Shown piece after piece: positions 25,401 through 36,865 of a stretch of DNA of 64,000 bases. The stretch is from contig LR746272.1 in assembly GCA_902729315.2 (NCBI GenBank), positions 8,024,827 to 8,088,826 on the forward strand. Direction: 5' to 3'. How positions within the stretch are numbered: position 1 is the stretch's first letter; every line of letters starts with the position of its first letter. The translations under genes were made by a program, and so were the position numbers. Under the pieces are notes generated by a model that did not search any database, was not told the DNA's origin, and was given only the letters and a program-made list of their open reading frames with translations. The stretch is from Spirodela intermedia (lineage: Eukaryota; Streptophyta; Magnoliopsida; Alismatales; Araceae).

Positions 25401-27909
25401 GAAAATTTCAGCCGGCGTGAAGTCAAACTCATCATATTGTGGTGAACCAAGTGCGGGCGATGTTTCAAAACTGGGAAAGACAATATCTCTTGTACTTGAA
25501 ATCAAAGTACGTAAGCCAATGGGACAGCTGCTAGAGGCACAGCGTTATTTATGTGCCGGATGTCACAGACGGTTGGATGCTGGAAAGACCCTGGTGCAAG
25601 GACTTGCCAAAACTTTTGGGTGGGAAAAAAACCGATTTTGTGAATACACCGGCCAATTGTTTTGCTTCATATGCCATACGAATGATGCTGCAATTCTACC
25701 AGCTAGAGTCTTGCATCACTGGGACTTCTCTCTGTACTCAGTTTCTCAGCTGGCTAAAGCTTTCCTCGACTCCATATATGATCAGGTATCTCCAACCTGC
25801 ATTCCTAACTCGCCTTTTGCCTCATCAAAGAATATTTATTTTTTTATTGGATGGGTTGAAACATCATAGCTAAGTCAATGGTTTAGCGTCTTGCTGATAA
25901 CCGTTCTGTTTTCTTTCAAAACCTTATGCAATTTCTCTGATGCATTGGCTTTTCTTCTGTGAACAGTTCCACTAATGTAATTGCATATTTTATATTCTTT
26001 TTCCATTGGGTATACACCCGTATTGACCTGACTCTCACCCAGTGATTATTAGCACCGACATGGAAGGCCATTTCTATATACAATCTTGCCAATATGATTT
26101 AGTTTTCCTTATTTGCTTATTTTTTGCACGATCGATCATAAAATGATGCCTTATATCTTGGATCTGTGCTCACAGACTCGTGCTAATTAGATTTTTCTCT
26201 CAGCCAATGCTCTGCGTCAGTGCTGTCAACCCTTTTCTGCTTTCCAAGGTCCCAGCCTTGCATCAGATAATGGGCATCAGAAAGAGAATAGCTTCCATGC
26301 TTCCATATGTCCGCTGCCCTTTCCAGAGGTCCATCAACAGAGTACTCGGATCTCGCAGATATCTTCTTGAAGAAAATGACTTCTTTGCACTTCGAGACCT
26401 CGCTGATCTTTCAAGAGGAGCATTTTCCGGTAATCTTTAAAACTCACTGATCTTCTCGCTGGCCACATTGGCCTTCATGTTGCCTTTGGATAAGCAGATG
26501 ATTGCTGGAGTTAGAACTAGATTTGAATCTTTGGAAGATATGCAAGCATATCTTTCCTTTCAATATTTTTTTGCTTCGAGTTGCATGCAACCAAAGTGAT
26601 GGGGGCTTTCTGCATCCATTCAGACTCAGTTAGGTCATATATTTCTTTACTGTCTTGTCCCGATTCTGATTTTTGAAGTTTGTGTTTAAGATCAGTTCTA
26701 TATAGCGTAGTTCTATGACGAATATTTGAGTGAGTGGGGATATATATATTCATGTAGAAAGAAGAGGAGAGAGAGAGAGAGGAAGAGCAAGGGTGAGGGG
26801 AGACCAAGAGCATGAGATTACAGTGACAAAGGGAAGAGAGGCTGGAGAGAGAGATTCGAGGTTTGAGAAATTAGAAAAATGGGGAGATAACAACATGAAG
26901 GGAGCATGGGTAGTGGGACAGACCATATAGGTTGCGAGAGATAGAGAGAAAGAGCACAGGAGGAGGAGGAGGAGGAGGGTATGATCAGATGGGCAATAAG
27001 GGGTGAGTTCTTGAGGACGGGGCAGAGCTTTGAGAAATACAAAGACATGGAGATGAATAGGGAAGAAATTGAAGATGTTGCTTACTCCAGTTGCCACTGA
27101 AGAGGTAGATGGAACTGCAGGCAAGGATGAATCCAATGGATTCCCTCGATATCCTTTCAACAATGGTGGCATTGTCTGACTGGACCTTCCTATTCTGGAA
27201 GCTGCTGCAATTTGCTGTCCATAAATGGACCTGTGCACTCCCAGAATTATGTAGATATAGAAAAATATTCTTATTTCCTCCCCATCTTTGTATTATTTTC
27301 TCAGCTTTGCCCACTCTGGTGGAGATGGTCGAGGGGAAGATCCTCACCCACATTGCCCAGCAATGCCTCATATGCTACGACTCTGGCACCCCCTGCGCTG
27401 CCCGACAGACCTGCGAGGATCCATCATCCCTCATCTTCCCCTTCCAGGTGGGCTCTTCCATCAGCAATACACCTGAATTCAGATTATAAGTAATCATTTA
27501 AAACAAAAAAAAAGAAAAAAAAAAAGGAAGGAAGACCCATAGTTTTTTTCATCGAGTGGAATCTCATCCACTACTCTTGTTCTACTGCAACCAGGAAGCC
27601 GAAGCCGTGCGATGCAGCTCGTGCAATCTGCTCTTCCACCAGCCCTGCATTCTGAAGATGGGGAGCTGCCCTTGTGGGAAGCTGGTGCCGGTGGACGGGC
27701 AGCTGCGCCCGGCTTCAGGGGCCAGCCAAGGGGCCGATATCGAGCTGAAAGGGTTTGTTGATGCGTCAGCCGAGAGCTCCGATGCCAAGGCGCTGTCAGG
27801 ATTCTTTGCCGATCTCATGTCAAAGGCCAGGCCGGAGAATTTGTGGAAGAAGACCAGGAAGACCCACCCTGTGATCCTCATGGGCCCGCTGCCGGGCACG
27901 GAAGGTTGA
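22424..27909 (+). CDS. PX-domain protein with Rubicon-homology (DUF4206) zinc-binding domain
   Basis: This large protein is probably endosomal or autophagy-related, with no assigned biochemical activity. Exons are 22424-23875, 24760-25785, 26204-26429, 27305-27447 and 27595-27909, giving 1053 aa. The first 484 residues are acidic, Ser-rich and low in structure. A PX domain (about 552-665) includes YPVTIDCIEVVG and the lipid-contact core HRYRDFLTLY. PX domains bind phosphoinositides. From about 730 to the C terminus lies a Cys/His-rich DUF4206/RH domain: YLCAGCHRRLDAG, QLFCFICHTND, HHWDFSLYSVS, CLICYDSGTPC, SSLIFPFQ, CSSCNLLFHQPC and SCPCGK. The same layout occurs in Arabidopsis At3g48195. In animals this domain in Rubicon and PLEKHM1 binds Rab7, so a Rab-linked role is an inference. 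The gene is head-to-head with MPP10 and tandem to SRPRB. Confidence 0.92.
24341..24574. repeat. Direct duplication in intron 1 of the PX gene
   Basis: A segment running from CATCTCACGCCTTGGAGG through TGTACTTCCAT and CATGGAGTG to TTAAGCTCTTAACCAATC (24341-24430) is repeated at about 24491-24574 with substitutions. The spacing is about 150 bp. Confidence 0.85.
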
Positions 27910-29901
27910 CCTCAGTGGTTTCGGGTTCTTCCTCTCTGTTGCTTCCTCTGCAGTCATTACAACAGTTGTGTGCATAGATTGGTCTACTGGTGATGGAGAA
28001 TCAAGCTGGTAATTATTCTTTTTTAATAAGAAATAAATGGTCTTGTGCGTTGAGCAGGAAGAGGGAGAAGGCTGCATCCATAAGGGAGTGCTTGATTTGC
28101 TTGGAACTGTCGTTTTTAGCCAAAAATGTGGGGAAAATTCTATTTTTTTTGAAAGTTTTTCGATGTTTTGGAGAGATTGAGTGAAAAAAAGGGATTTTTT
28201 TTTCAGGGTTTTGGGTTTTCTTGATGGGTTTTTTTCAGGGTTTTGGAAAATAGAAATTTCGGTTAAGCCAATGGGAGACCCGCGATAGATCCGGAGCCCG
28301 ATAATGGGTTGGTACGCACGTGCAGTATGGCTTTGAGTACTATTATTGGTAATTTAAATTTGTGGGGGGGTTTTTACCTAAGAAGCTTTTTAGGGGAGTT
28401 TTGCAAAAAACAGAACTCGTCGGCGTAGAGACTTAGACGAGTTAGGACGAGTCGACTCGGCAGGGCTCGGACTCACTAAGCGCGTCCAGCGAATAAGAGG
28501 ATCTCGTGCCTGAGATATCGGGCCGGAATGTCTGACCCGGAAGCTCCTCTCATCGTCTCCTGATTTCTTCACCGGCGAGGTTCCGGTGGGTTTCTCCTCC
28601 TCGAGAGTCTCCCGGCTGGCGGGGTTCTTCTCGCGGTTGAACTGCTCGATTCTCTGCGCTCTGGTACTTGTGGACCGGTGGAGGTGATAGCTGCGCGAGT
28701 CTCCGGCGGGTCTATCTTCTCAGGCTTCCGTGCCCTCGACATCTGTTGACTTCCTTTGGGATCTTCTTCCGAGTAGGATAGGCTTACACATCTCCATTTT
28801 CGTTGGGAACTTTTGGGTTGTCTGCATCTTCTTCGTCTGCAAAGGTCGTTCCACGTCAGGTATTCTGTGGTTGCTTCTCCTCATTCTCCCTGTTTCTAAT
28901 CCCTTGTCTTGTTTGGTCACCGTTTTCTGCTTCTCAATCGTATCTCGGTGACTTCATGCACGCCTCCCTTCGGGTGGAGGCTTGTGGGCTGATCGCCGTG
29001 TCCAGGCTTCTCACTTTGGATCGATCGAAACCGCTTGTGTGCTGGCACTCTGGCTAGTGGTAGGCCCTGTCACGGTGCGTGCAGGATCGAGTTCTTATGG
29101 TATTTCCAGACGTGGATGAGGCATTGTGGAATCGCCAAGCCTCATGTGAAGAACCAGTGTGACAGCGTAGTTTTTTGTTTCCCTTCTCCTATTTAAAATG
29201 CGTACATCCTAGGAGAATATAGTACTTCGTTTCCTTCCCCTTTTCTAAATTAATTCCAGAGAATTCGGTTTGGATTCGTGTTAGGTTCAATATTTTGGTT
29301 TCCTAGGTTTAATTCAAATCGTTGCAAATTCACCTGCATTTCATTGTGTCTGTGTGATTTCCTCTAACCGACAATTCTCTTTTCCTGGTATCTAGAGAGG
29401 TGATTAGGGGAAGGATAATAGTGCTCGTATGTGCATTGATGTTGAATGATGTACCATGTATCTCCTCGAGTCCTTGTGATTATTATCATTGCCCATGTAG
29501 CTGTACGTCTCAAAGACCTATGTTGGCCTACACCACATATTGTCCCATGGTCCAGAAAATGTGAGTAAATTATAGAACTCAAGCTCCTTTTGGGTGCATT
29601 CCCATTCACAAATCCAATTTTACAGAGTTGGATGTTTTACTGAGGTTTATACCATGACTGCCCAAAGTTCAATGTAAAATTTATTTCTCCTTGGTCAGGC
29701 AATAACACATGCTCCCAAATTATTTGTAAAATTTATATTTAAATAGTAAAAGAAAGGCTCGTTGATGTCTCCCATCTTTTGAAGAAATATATTGTGGTGT
29801 CTATTCCAAAATGCTTCCTCTTTCCCCACCTTATTTCTAATTTTCTTTGATTTTTCCTTGTTCTGTTGGTGATCTTAATTTACCATCCTTGTGTGCAGGT
29901 C
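27910..29901 (+). other. Spacer, promoter and 5' leader of the SRPRB gene
   Basis: The left part is the 3' flank of the PX gene. From about 28400 the sequence becomes GC-richer and reads like a transcribed leader. The ATG of the next gene lies three bases after a TGTGCAG acceptor (ends 29898), so the leader probably contains an intron. Open frames at 28803-29057 and 28730-28951 are not recognisable. Confidence 0.45.
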
Positions 29902-32900
29902 ATGGAACATTTGTTGCAGCATGTAGAGCAATGGAAAGGTGATCTGGAGAAATGGGTTCGCCAACTACCGCCAGAGCAACTGTACACTGCCCTTGTGGTG
30001 CTACTTCTTACTGTTACTTTTCTCCTTTTAGGTATGCATTTGTCTGATGCAAACTTCTTTTATGTACATGTGGACTTCTCCCTATATCAATTCATTTCAT
30101 TTTTTCGGTGTCTCTGTTGACTATTATTTTTTATCTTTTTCGAAATCCTTAAACAATTTTTTTTGTCTTCATTAATGTTACATTTTGCCTATCGTAAATG
30201 GAAATGGTGTTGTGGCAGTGATCTGAAGTTTGAAATAGGAAGAAATTTTGTAGAAGTTTCATTGATAGTTTGATATGCTGCGTGGAAGTGAAGAATGTCA
30301 TAAAAATCCAGAGTATGTGAAAAATAGTTGTTGAGGCAGGACAAAGGAACCTGTTATGAAGGAGCACGTGACATTGTTGCTCGAATTTGTTTTGAGCTGA
30401 GCTAAGACGAACTGTCGTAGCTGTTTCTTACTTGATGTGGACATCAAAGTGCTAGGATCTTCTCAGTATATTTAGTAGTGATCTGGAGGTGTGAGTAACT
30501 GGTGATTCCCTTATTAGAACTGAATGCAATAAAAATGGACAATTTCACTGAATGAACTCTGGATTGAGTCCTTTTCACGAGTGTTGAACGTTGTCCACCT
30601 TTAATATGTAATCAATTTACTTGTTTTTGAGTGGGGTGCTGACTAGAAAATATCATTATTATTCTATGAATTTTGAACGATTACAAATTGTAATTTTTCT
30701 AAGAAAATGTTGACAAGGACAAGCAAATTATCTTATTGTAGGGAAATATCTGAAACTGCTGGTGTTTCATTTCAAATGACGCATGTGATTCAAATTTAGA
30801 ACATCCTTTTCAAGAGGAACAAAGCATAGATTTTTATAAGTTTCATCACATACCGAACTTGATAATGGCAACCTAGATAATATGCTTCTTTTGTGTTCTG
30901 ATGCCATGGCCTTGTCACAGGCTTCTTCGAGCCTCTTTTGCATGCTAGCAAGGAACATTATACAACTGCATTGATAGTCTTCTATTGTTTAATTTTCATG
31001 CCTTTTTCTGATTTACTGTAACTTTCATCTAAATTTTTACTAGCGTTTTTTTTTTAGGTGTAGCAACAGATTAATATTAGAAACAGGCTTTGGCGTATGA
31101 GAAATTACTTCTCACTCTTGTTGTCTGACTCCGTTTTTGATAGTTTTTATAGTTATCCCAGGCTACCAGAATGCAGTTATCATAGGACTTGGGGAATGCC
31201 ATTTGATATCCTTGTCAGGCATGTCTTGGGAAAAATGCAATGTAAAAGCTTTGTTGAGCATTTTAACTAATTCTCTTAAAAATTTAATGAATGTTGATGG
31301 CCCCACTACAGTGCACCTCATAGGAATTAGGCAACGTCACTGGATATTTTTGTCAGACATGCCTTGGGAAAAATATAAAGTAAATGCTTGGTGAGCATTT
31401 TAATCAATTCATTTCACAATTTAATGTGTTCATATTCCTACTAGTAGGGTATGATAAAACAAAAATATGTCCACTTTGCTGCTCCTCAGACTACATTTAT
31501 CTTAACGACATGACGGTTTGCCCTCCCAGATTATGATGACTTCTACTCCCATTTCATTATTCTGGTCCAGGAGCACATCCACGAGAAAGTAAAATATATC
31601 AACCCTAAGATGAAAGCCACCAGACATGAAGAGAGTTGATTTTAAGTGTTTCGTTTGATATATTTTTGACTTCTCCTTGCCTTTTGGAAGTTTTATCTTG
31701 GACCAACCTGATTCTCTTTCACGCTTGTATTATATCGTATGCATACTAATGGTAAAAATATCTAAAGTTTCCCTCTCTCCCCATCTTAAGTTCAAATAGT
31801 TGTATAATATTCATGAGAAGGCGGAGGCTTTAATTTTCTTTGTTGTGCCGTCCATACATTGTGTCACGATGCATCTTCTTGTAGTTGCTAACTATTCATC
31901 TGTCAATTGTAGGTCGCCTTTTTAAGGGCACAAAGTCCAATACTATAGTGCTTGCTGGATTAAGTGGAAGCGGGAAAACTGTTCTTTTCTACCAGGTATA
32001 ATTATGTTTGACATTCTTTGTAGATCATAACTCAATATTCCCATTAGGGGAAATTGAAGTCATTGGATTAATAGTTGGTATGATCTCTGCATTAATTCTG
32101 AGAGGATAAGATAGAGAGAAAACAGATGGAAAAGGATTGTAATAGTAGTTTATCACAATGATAGCCGCTCAAAATGGTGTTCTTTCCAAAATGGGGGGTA
32201 GTCAAATGCTAGCCAATCAGGACGGTAGAAGGAGACAGCCATTAGTCAATTAGGGAGTGTATGCTGGGATTTAACTGTATTCAAATCCTAATAGTTTCAT
32301 GCATAGATGCAATGGAGCTTTTAATTCTGGCATTGAACCGGAAGCGATTCCAACTCAATACTTCACTCGATTCCAGCGTGAAATTATGAACCTGATGATA
32401 GATTAAATCTAACGTTCTGCCATTTTGTCAGATAAAGAGGGATGCATAGAAGCGCATATTTTCTGTTTCCTGTATTCCATCCCTCTCATCGTTGCTGGTT
32501 TTCTCATTATCATTTCGTTTCACCACCATGGTCATCTGCATTCAACTGCGTTATGCTACCATTTATGTTATGCAGATTGCATTTCTCTTTGGGCTGGGGT
32601 TTGAATTGTGAGCTAACGAGTTGCAGTTAGTCTACGCCACTAGGCATATCTCAGGAAGTATTGCCCATTTCGGTCTGTATAGTAAGATATAGATAACAGA
32701 AGAGGTTTTTGACGACTAGTCAGTAAAGAAACATTCTAGGCATTTTCAATTTCCCTAAATGTTCTTTCTTAGTTTTTCCTGCATAGGGAATCCTCTGGCG
32801 TATTGATTCACGAGTTTCGATTGTTTTCTCCAACACGAAATGGGTTGAACTTTAATTACTGTGCGATTTGGTTGAATTCTTCTGGCAGCTTCGTGATGGG

Positions 32901-34415
32901 TCTCCGCATCAAGGGACAGTGACGTCAATGGAACCAAATGAGGATTGGTTCATTCTCCATTCCGAGTCTGAAAAGGTAAAGAAAATTTGTAGTACAACAC
33001 TTGTTCTAGTGTTAGTGTCCAAATTCCATTGGAATTTCTCCTTCCTTTCTGTTTTAGGAGCACATATATTCTATAGAGGATGACACTGCCCTCGTTCTTA
33101 CTATCCTTTACACAGAAAAACAAAATAAAGCCTGTTCGTGTTGTTGATGTTCCTGGTCATCCCCGGCTTCGACCGAAGCTCGACGAGTTCTTGCCGCAAG
33201 CAGCTGGCATTGTTTTTGTTGTGGATGCTTTGGATTTCTTACCAAACTGCCGGGCAGTTGCAGAGTAATTCACTTTCAACTGCTCTCATATCCATAATTA
33301 TTTATCGAACTGGCAACTGTTTAGATGATATAAAAATAAGCCGAAATGGAGTTGTTATTATGTTGCATTTGATCGTCTGATGATATACTTGGGACAGAGA
33401 TTGCGTCTCACCTACTACAATGATTTGATCGTCTGCTAAATACCATATTTTTAGGTTAATTTCTCGCAAGGATTCAGGTTCCTGTTCTTCCTCTTGTGGC
33501 CATCTTCCATGCTTCATTTATGATTTGGTTTCCTGTGATAGGTACCTATATGACATTTTGACGAAGACGAATGTAGTGAACAAGAAAATTCCAGTACTGA
33601 TTTTGTGCAACAAGACTGACAAGGTGACTGCTCACTCTAAGGAATTCATTAGGAAGCAACTGGAGAAGGAAATGTAAGTACCTGCTTATCACTTTTTTTT
33701 TATAAAAAAATTAGCCAGCCCAACTTCTCTTCAATTAGAACTTGAAATTAGAGATTTAATAATTAAGCTATGCTTTTGGTGAAATTTAGACTCATATTAT
33801 TGATCATTTAAATTTATAGCCCAATGTATCTGTAAATTAGAACCATAAGAAATATGAAATCATCAGACTACACTGCTAACCTAATCAATAGTCTCTTGTG
33901 ATTTATTGCTTCATAATCTCTCGTTATTTCCTTCTTTAATTACTATTTAATTTTTACGCGTTCAAAGAAGCTGCATAATATTTTTGGTTCCTTTAAATAA
34001 TATAAAGGATCCCAGGAAATCGCCCTCCCCATCCCCCTTTTTTTTTGTAGCTTGAGAGATTACTATTAGTGGCAGCTACCTTCATACTTTTGTGGCTGAT
34101 TATCACCCTAGATTTTAGTTGAGTCAACTGCTAGTTCCATGGGCTGCTCTCTGTTGACTTTCACAGGTCAAAATCCATCTCTGATTATGCCTTCTATCAT
34201 TTATACCCTCCCATTTACATTGCAGTGACAAGTTACGAACCTCGAGGACTGCGGTTTCAACGGCTGACGTCACCAATGAGGTTACCCTCGGGATAGCAGG
34301 CGAGGCATTTGCGTTTGTGCAGTGCCACAACAAGGTGTCCGTTGCTGAAGCCTCTGGTATAAAGGGTGAGATTACTCAACTCGAGCAGTTCATTAGGGAG
34401 CATGTAAAGCCATGA
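29902..34415 (+). CDS. SRPRB: Signal recognition particle receptor subunit beta
   Basis: This ER-membrane GTPase anchors SRP receptor alpha, so that ribosomes making secretory proteins dock at the translocon. Exons are 29902-30031, 31913-31995, 32889-32975, 33116-33264, 33542-33673 and 34226-34415, giving 256 aa. One N-terminal membrane segment (about 27-44, YTALVVLLLTVTFLLLG) precedes the GTPase fold. Motifs are the P-loop GLSGSGKT at 59-66, the switch II DVPGH at 111-115, and NKTD at 173-176. The C-terminal helix (ITQLEQFIREHVKP) ends at the usual place. Intron 1 is 1.9 kb and contains a local duplication. The length and single membrane anchor fit the plant and animal family. The ATG is chosen because it directly follows a splice acceptor and starts a complete N-terminal domain. 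Confidence 0.96.
31185..31425. repeat. Direct duplication in SRPRB intron 1
   Basis: A stretch containing TTGTCAGGCATGTCTTGGGA, AAAATGCAATGTAAA and TTGAGCATTTTAA (31212-31270) recurs about 140 bp later as TTGTCAGACATGCCTTGGGA, AAAATATAAAGTAAA and GTGAGCATTTTAA (31350-31405). Both copies have AATTTAATG after them. Confidence 0.85.
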
Positions 34416-35604
34416 ACGCATGAATCCTGCTCTTAGGGTTGAGCTGTGCTTTTAGGGTTTTTGGATTAATCGATCTTGATTATGCTTCAGAACATGCTGT
34501 GGGTAGATCAATTCAAGGAAGATATCTGTTGTGTTATTGGCATCATTGAGGATTATACCCATTGGCAGATTTCTTCGACCATTTCTTCCCTCTAAAGCCA
34601 GCATTCTTCATTGATCTCTGTGAGAATTGCGGAATGGATCTAGTTGACAGGTTTGATGCTGGTTTGTGTGCTTTTGAAACTCGCAGCGCTGTAAAGCTTG
34701 GCACACGGGAACTGAAACCAGTTTGACTTTTCATCTGGGTCCTCAGAACACTCCGTGAAATTAATCTGGGTTTTCAGAACATGGGGCTTAAACCGGTTTG
34801 ACTTTTCACCTGGGTTTTCTGAACACACTGTGAAATTAAACCGGGTTTTCAGAACAAGGGGCTTAAACCAGTTTGACTTTTCACCTGGTTTTCAGAACAC
34901 TCCGTGAAATTAAACTGGGTTTTCTGAAATGGGGCTTAAATCAGTTTGACTTTTCACCTGGTTTTCAGAACTCCACTTGAATGGCGCATGAGAACGACGC
35001 AAAAAAGAGGGTGTTTCTATTTTGTGTCGGAGAATAAATCTAACTTGTCTACTCTTAGAGTGTTGACTTTAAACCGAGTTTTCAGAACATGGGGACTTAA
35101 ACCAAATTGACTTTTCATCTGGGTTTTCAGAACACTCCATGAGATTAAACCGGGCTTTCAGAGCATGGGGACTTAAACCAGTTTGACTTTTCATCTGGGT
35201 TTTCAGAACACTCCGTGAGATTAAACCGGGTTTTCAGAACATGGGGCGTAAACCAGTTTGACTTCGCATCTGGGTTTTCGGAGCACTCCGTGAAATTAAA
35301 CTGGGCTTTCAGAGCATGGGGCTTAAACTGGTTTGACTTTTCATCTGGGTTTTCTGAACCCTCTGTGAAATTAATCTATTCAAGGACAAATCTCTATCGT
35401 CTGAGAGAATCTGAGCTGTCTGCACAAGATTTCCACCAGCCAGCGGCCCTCCTGCATTCAATTGTCCTAGGGGGCATTCATTATTGATCAAAGATGATAT
35501 ATTTTAAGTAATCATTCAGCATCACCATTCAGTCTCTTTTCCTTTCCTTTTGATCTACATGGGTCAGCGGGGCATCTCCTGATCGCCGTATTCTTCTGGC
35601 CACC
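34416..35604. other. Tail-to-tail spacer between SRPRB and the membrane-protein gene
   Basis: This holds the 3' untranslated region of SRPRB, then the minisatellite array, then about 200 bp before the stop of the convergent gene. Open frames inside (34543-35491) are produced by the repeat. Confidence 0.6.
34715..35375. repeat. About 75-bp minisatellite, eight imperfect units
   Basis: The string CAGTTTGACTTTTCATCTGG or a close variant starts near 34719, 34796, 34869, 34942, 35104, 35178, 35253 and 35329. Each is followed by GTTTTCAGAACACTCCGTGA, AATTAAACTGGGTTTTCAGA and ACATGGGGCTTAAAC. Spacing is 73-77 bp, except for one 162-bp gap that holds unrelated sequence at about 34977-35060. Confidence 0.95.
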
Positions 35605-35827
35605 TCAATATTTCCGTAACTGGTAAGACTGAGGGAACCATCTGGACAGCAGCAGATGCTTCGCCTTGATTAGTAGGGGAAAGATGGCGAAGCAAGGAAC
35701 GTGCATCACTCCCACTGAGAAGTACCTGCAAGACCCAGTTGGATTCCCATTAAATTTTATTGATCTTTGCTTAGGCCTACCATACTGTTAAGATACTCAC
35801 AAATTTATCTATCTATATATATATATT

Positions 35828-35875
<48 letters not shown>

Positions 35876-36767
35876 GGGGGGGGGCAAGAACTAGAAGCTT
35901 GTCAATGGAAGTCAACGCATGTACATAAGTGATAATCATCCAAAGATTAAAGAAACAAGATTAATAAGTGGAAATTACTACCATAATGGAGCGTACGGCG
36001 AAGACAAGTCTAGGAATGGGTAAGGCCACCTGCATGAGCAAAACCAAAAACCATCAGATCATTACGTATATATAGTATAGATATGTATTGTATATATAGT
36101 CATATATATATATATGTATATATACTATACGCTGATGAGTCAATGTAAAAGGTGGTGGGTGCCCTGAAAATTTACCAAATTGGTGTAGAAGCATGTATGA
36201 CCCACTGGAAAATGACGTAGACCGCCGTGAACAGCACAAAGTATGAGATCCGAAACCATGGGAATCTCTGGCAGACGAACGAAGGGGGTAAGCTTACTGC
36301 CCAAAGCCCTAACTGGGCCGCATATGTATTGGGCTGGTCTTACCGGCCCATTTAGTCGTCGACTGAATTGGGCAATATTGACTTAAAAGAGAAAGGTTGA
36401 GACCTACCAGAGAGTTCAAGGCGGTGTCTCCCAGCAGGAAGATGGCATTCATAGAGTGCATGCCGCTCATAAACTGACACGAAATAAATAAATAAATAAA
36501 AATACTATAATTAGACGGATAATTACTATCATTAGAACCCAATAGGGATATTGATTACATGGGCATTTAATGTGGATAATACACCAAACGTTTCAAAAAA
36601 AATAATACCGTATGCATATTTAGAGGGGCCACAGCCTGCCCCCCATCTCGGTCTGGTTTTCTCTCAACATTTTCTAAAAAATTATTTATTATCTTAATCG
36701 ATGTTTCTAGAAGAATCTTGGATAAAACGTTGTCAACGCCGGGGAATTTTCAAACAGGAAAAGGAGG

Positions 36768-36865
<98 letters not shown>

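Noticed and set aside
34715-35375. CRISPR array
   Set aside because: The regular repeat has no unique spacers. It is a plain minisatellite in a plant nuclear genome.
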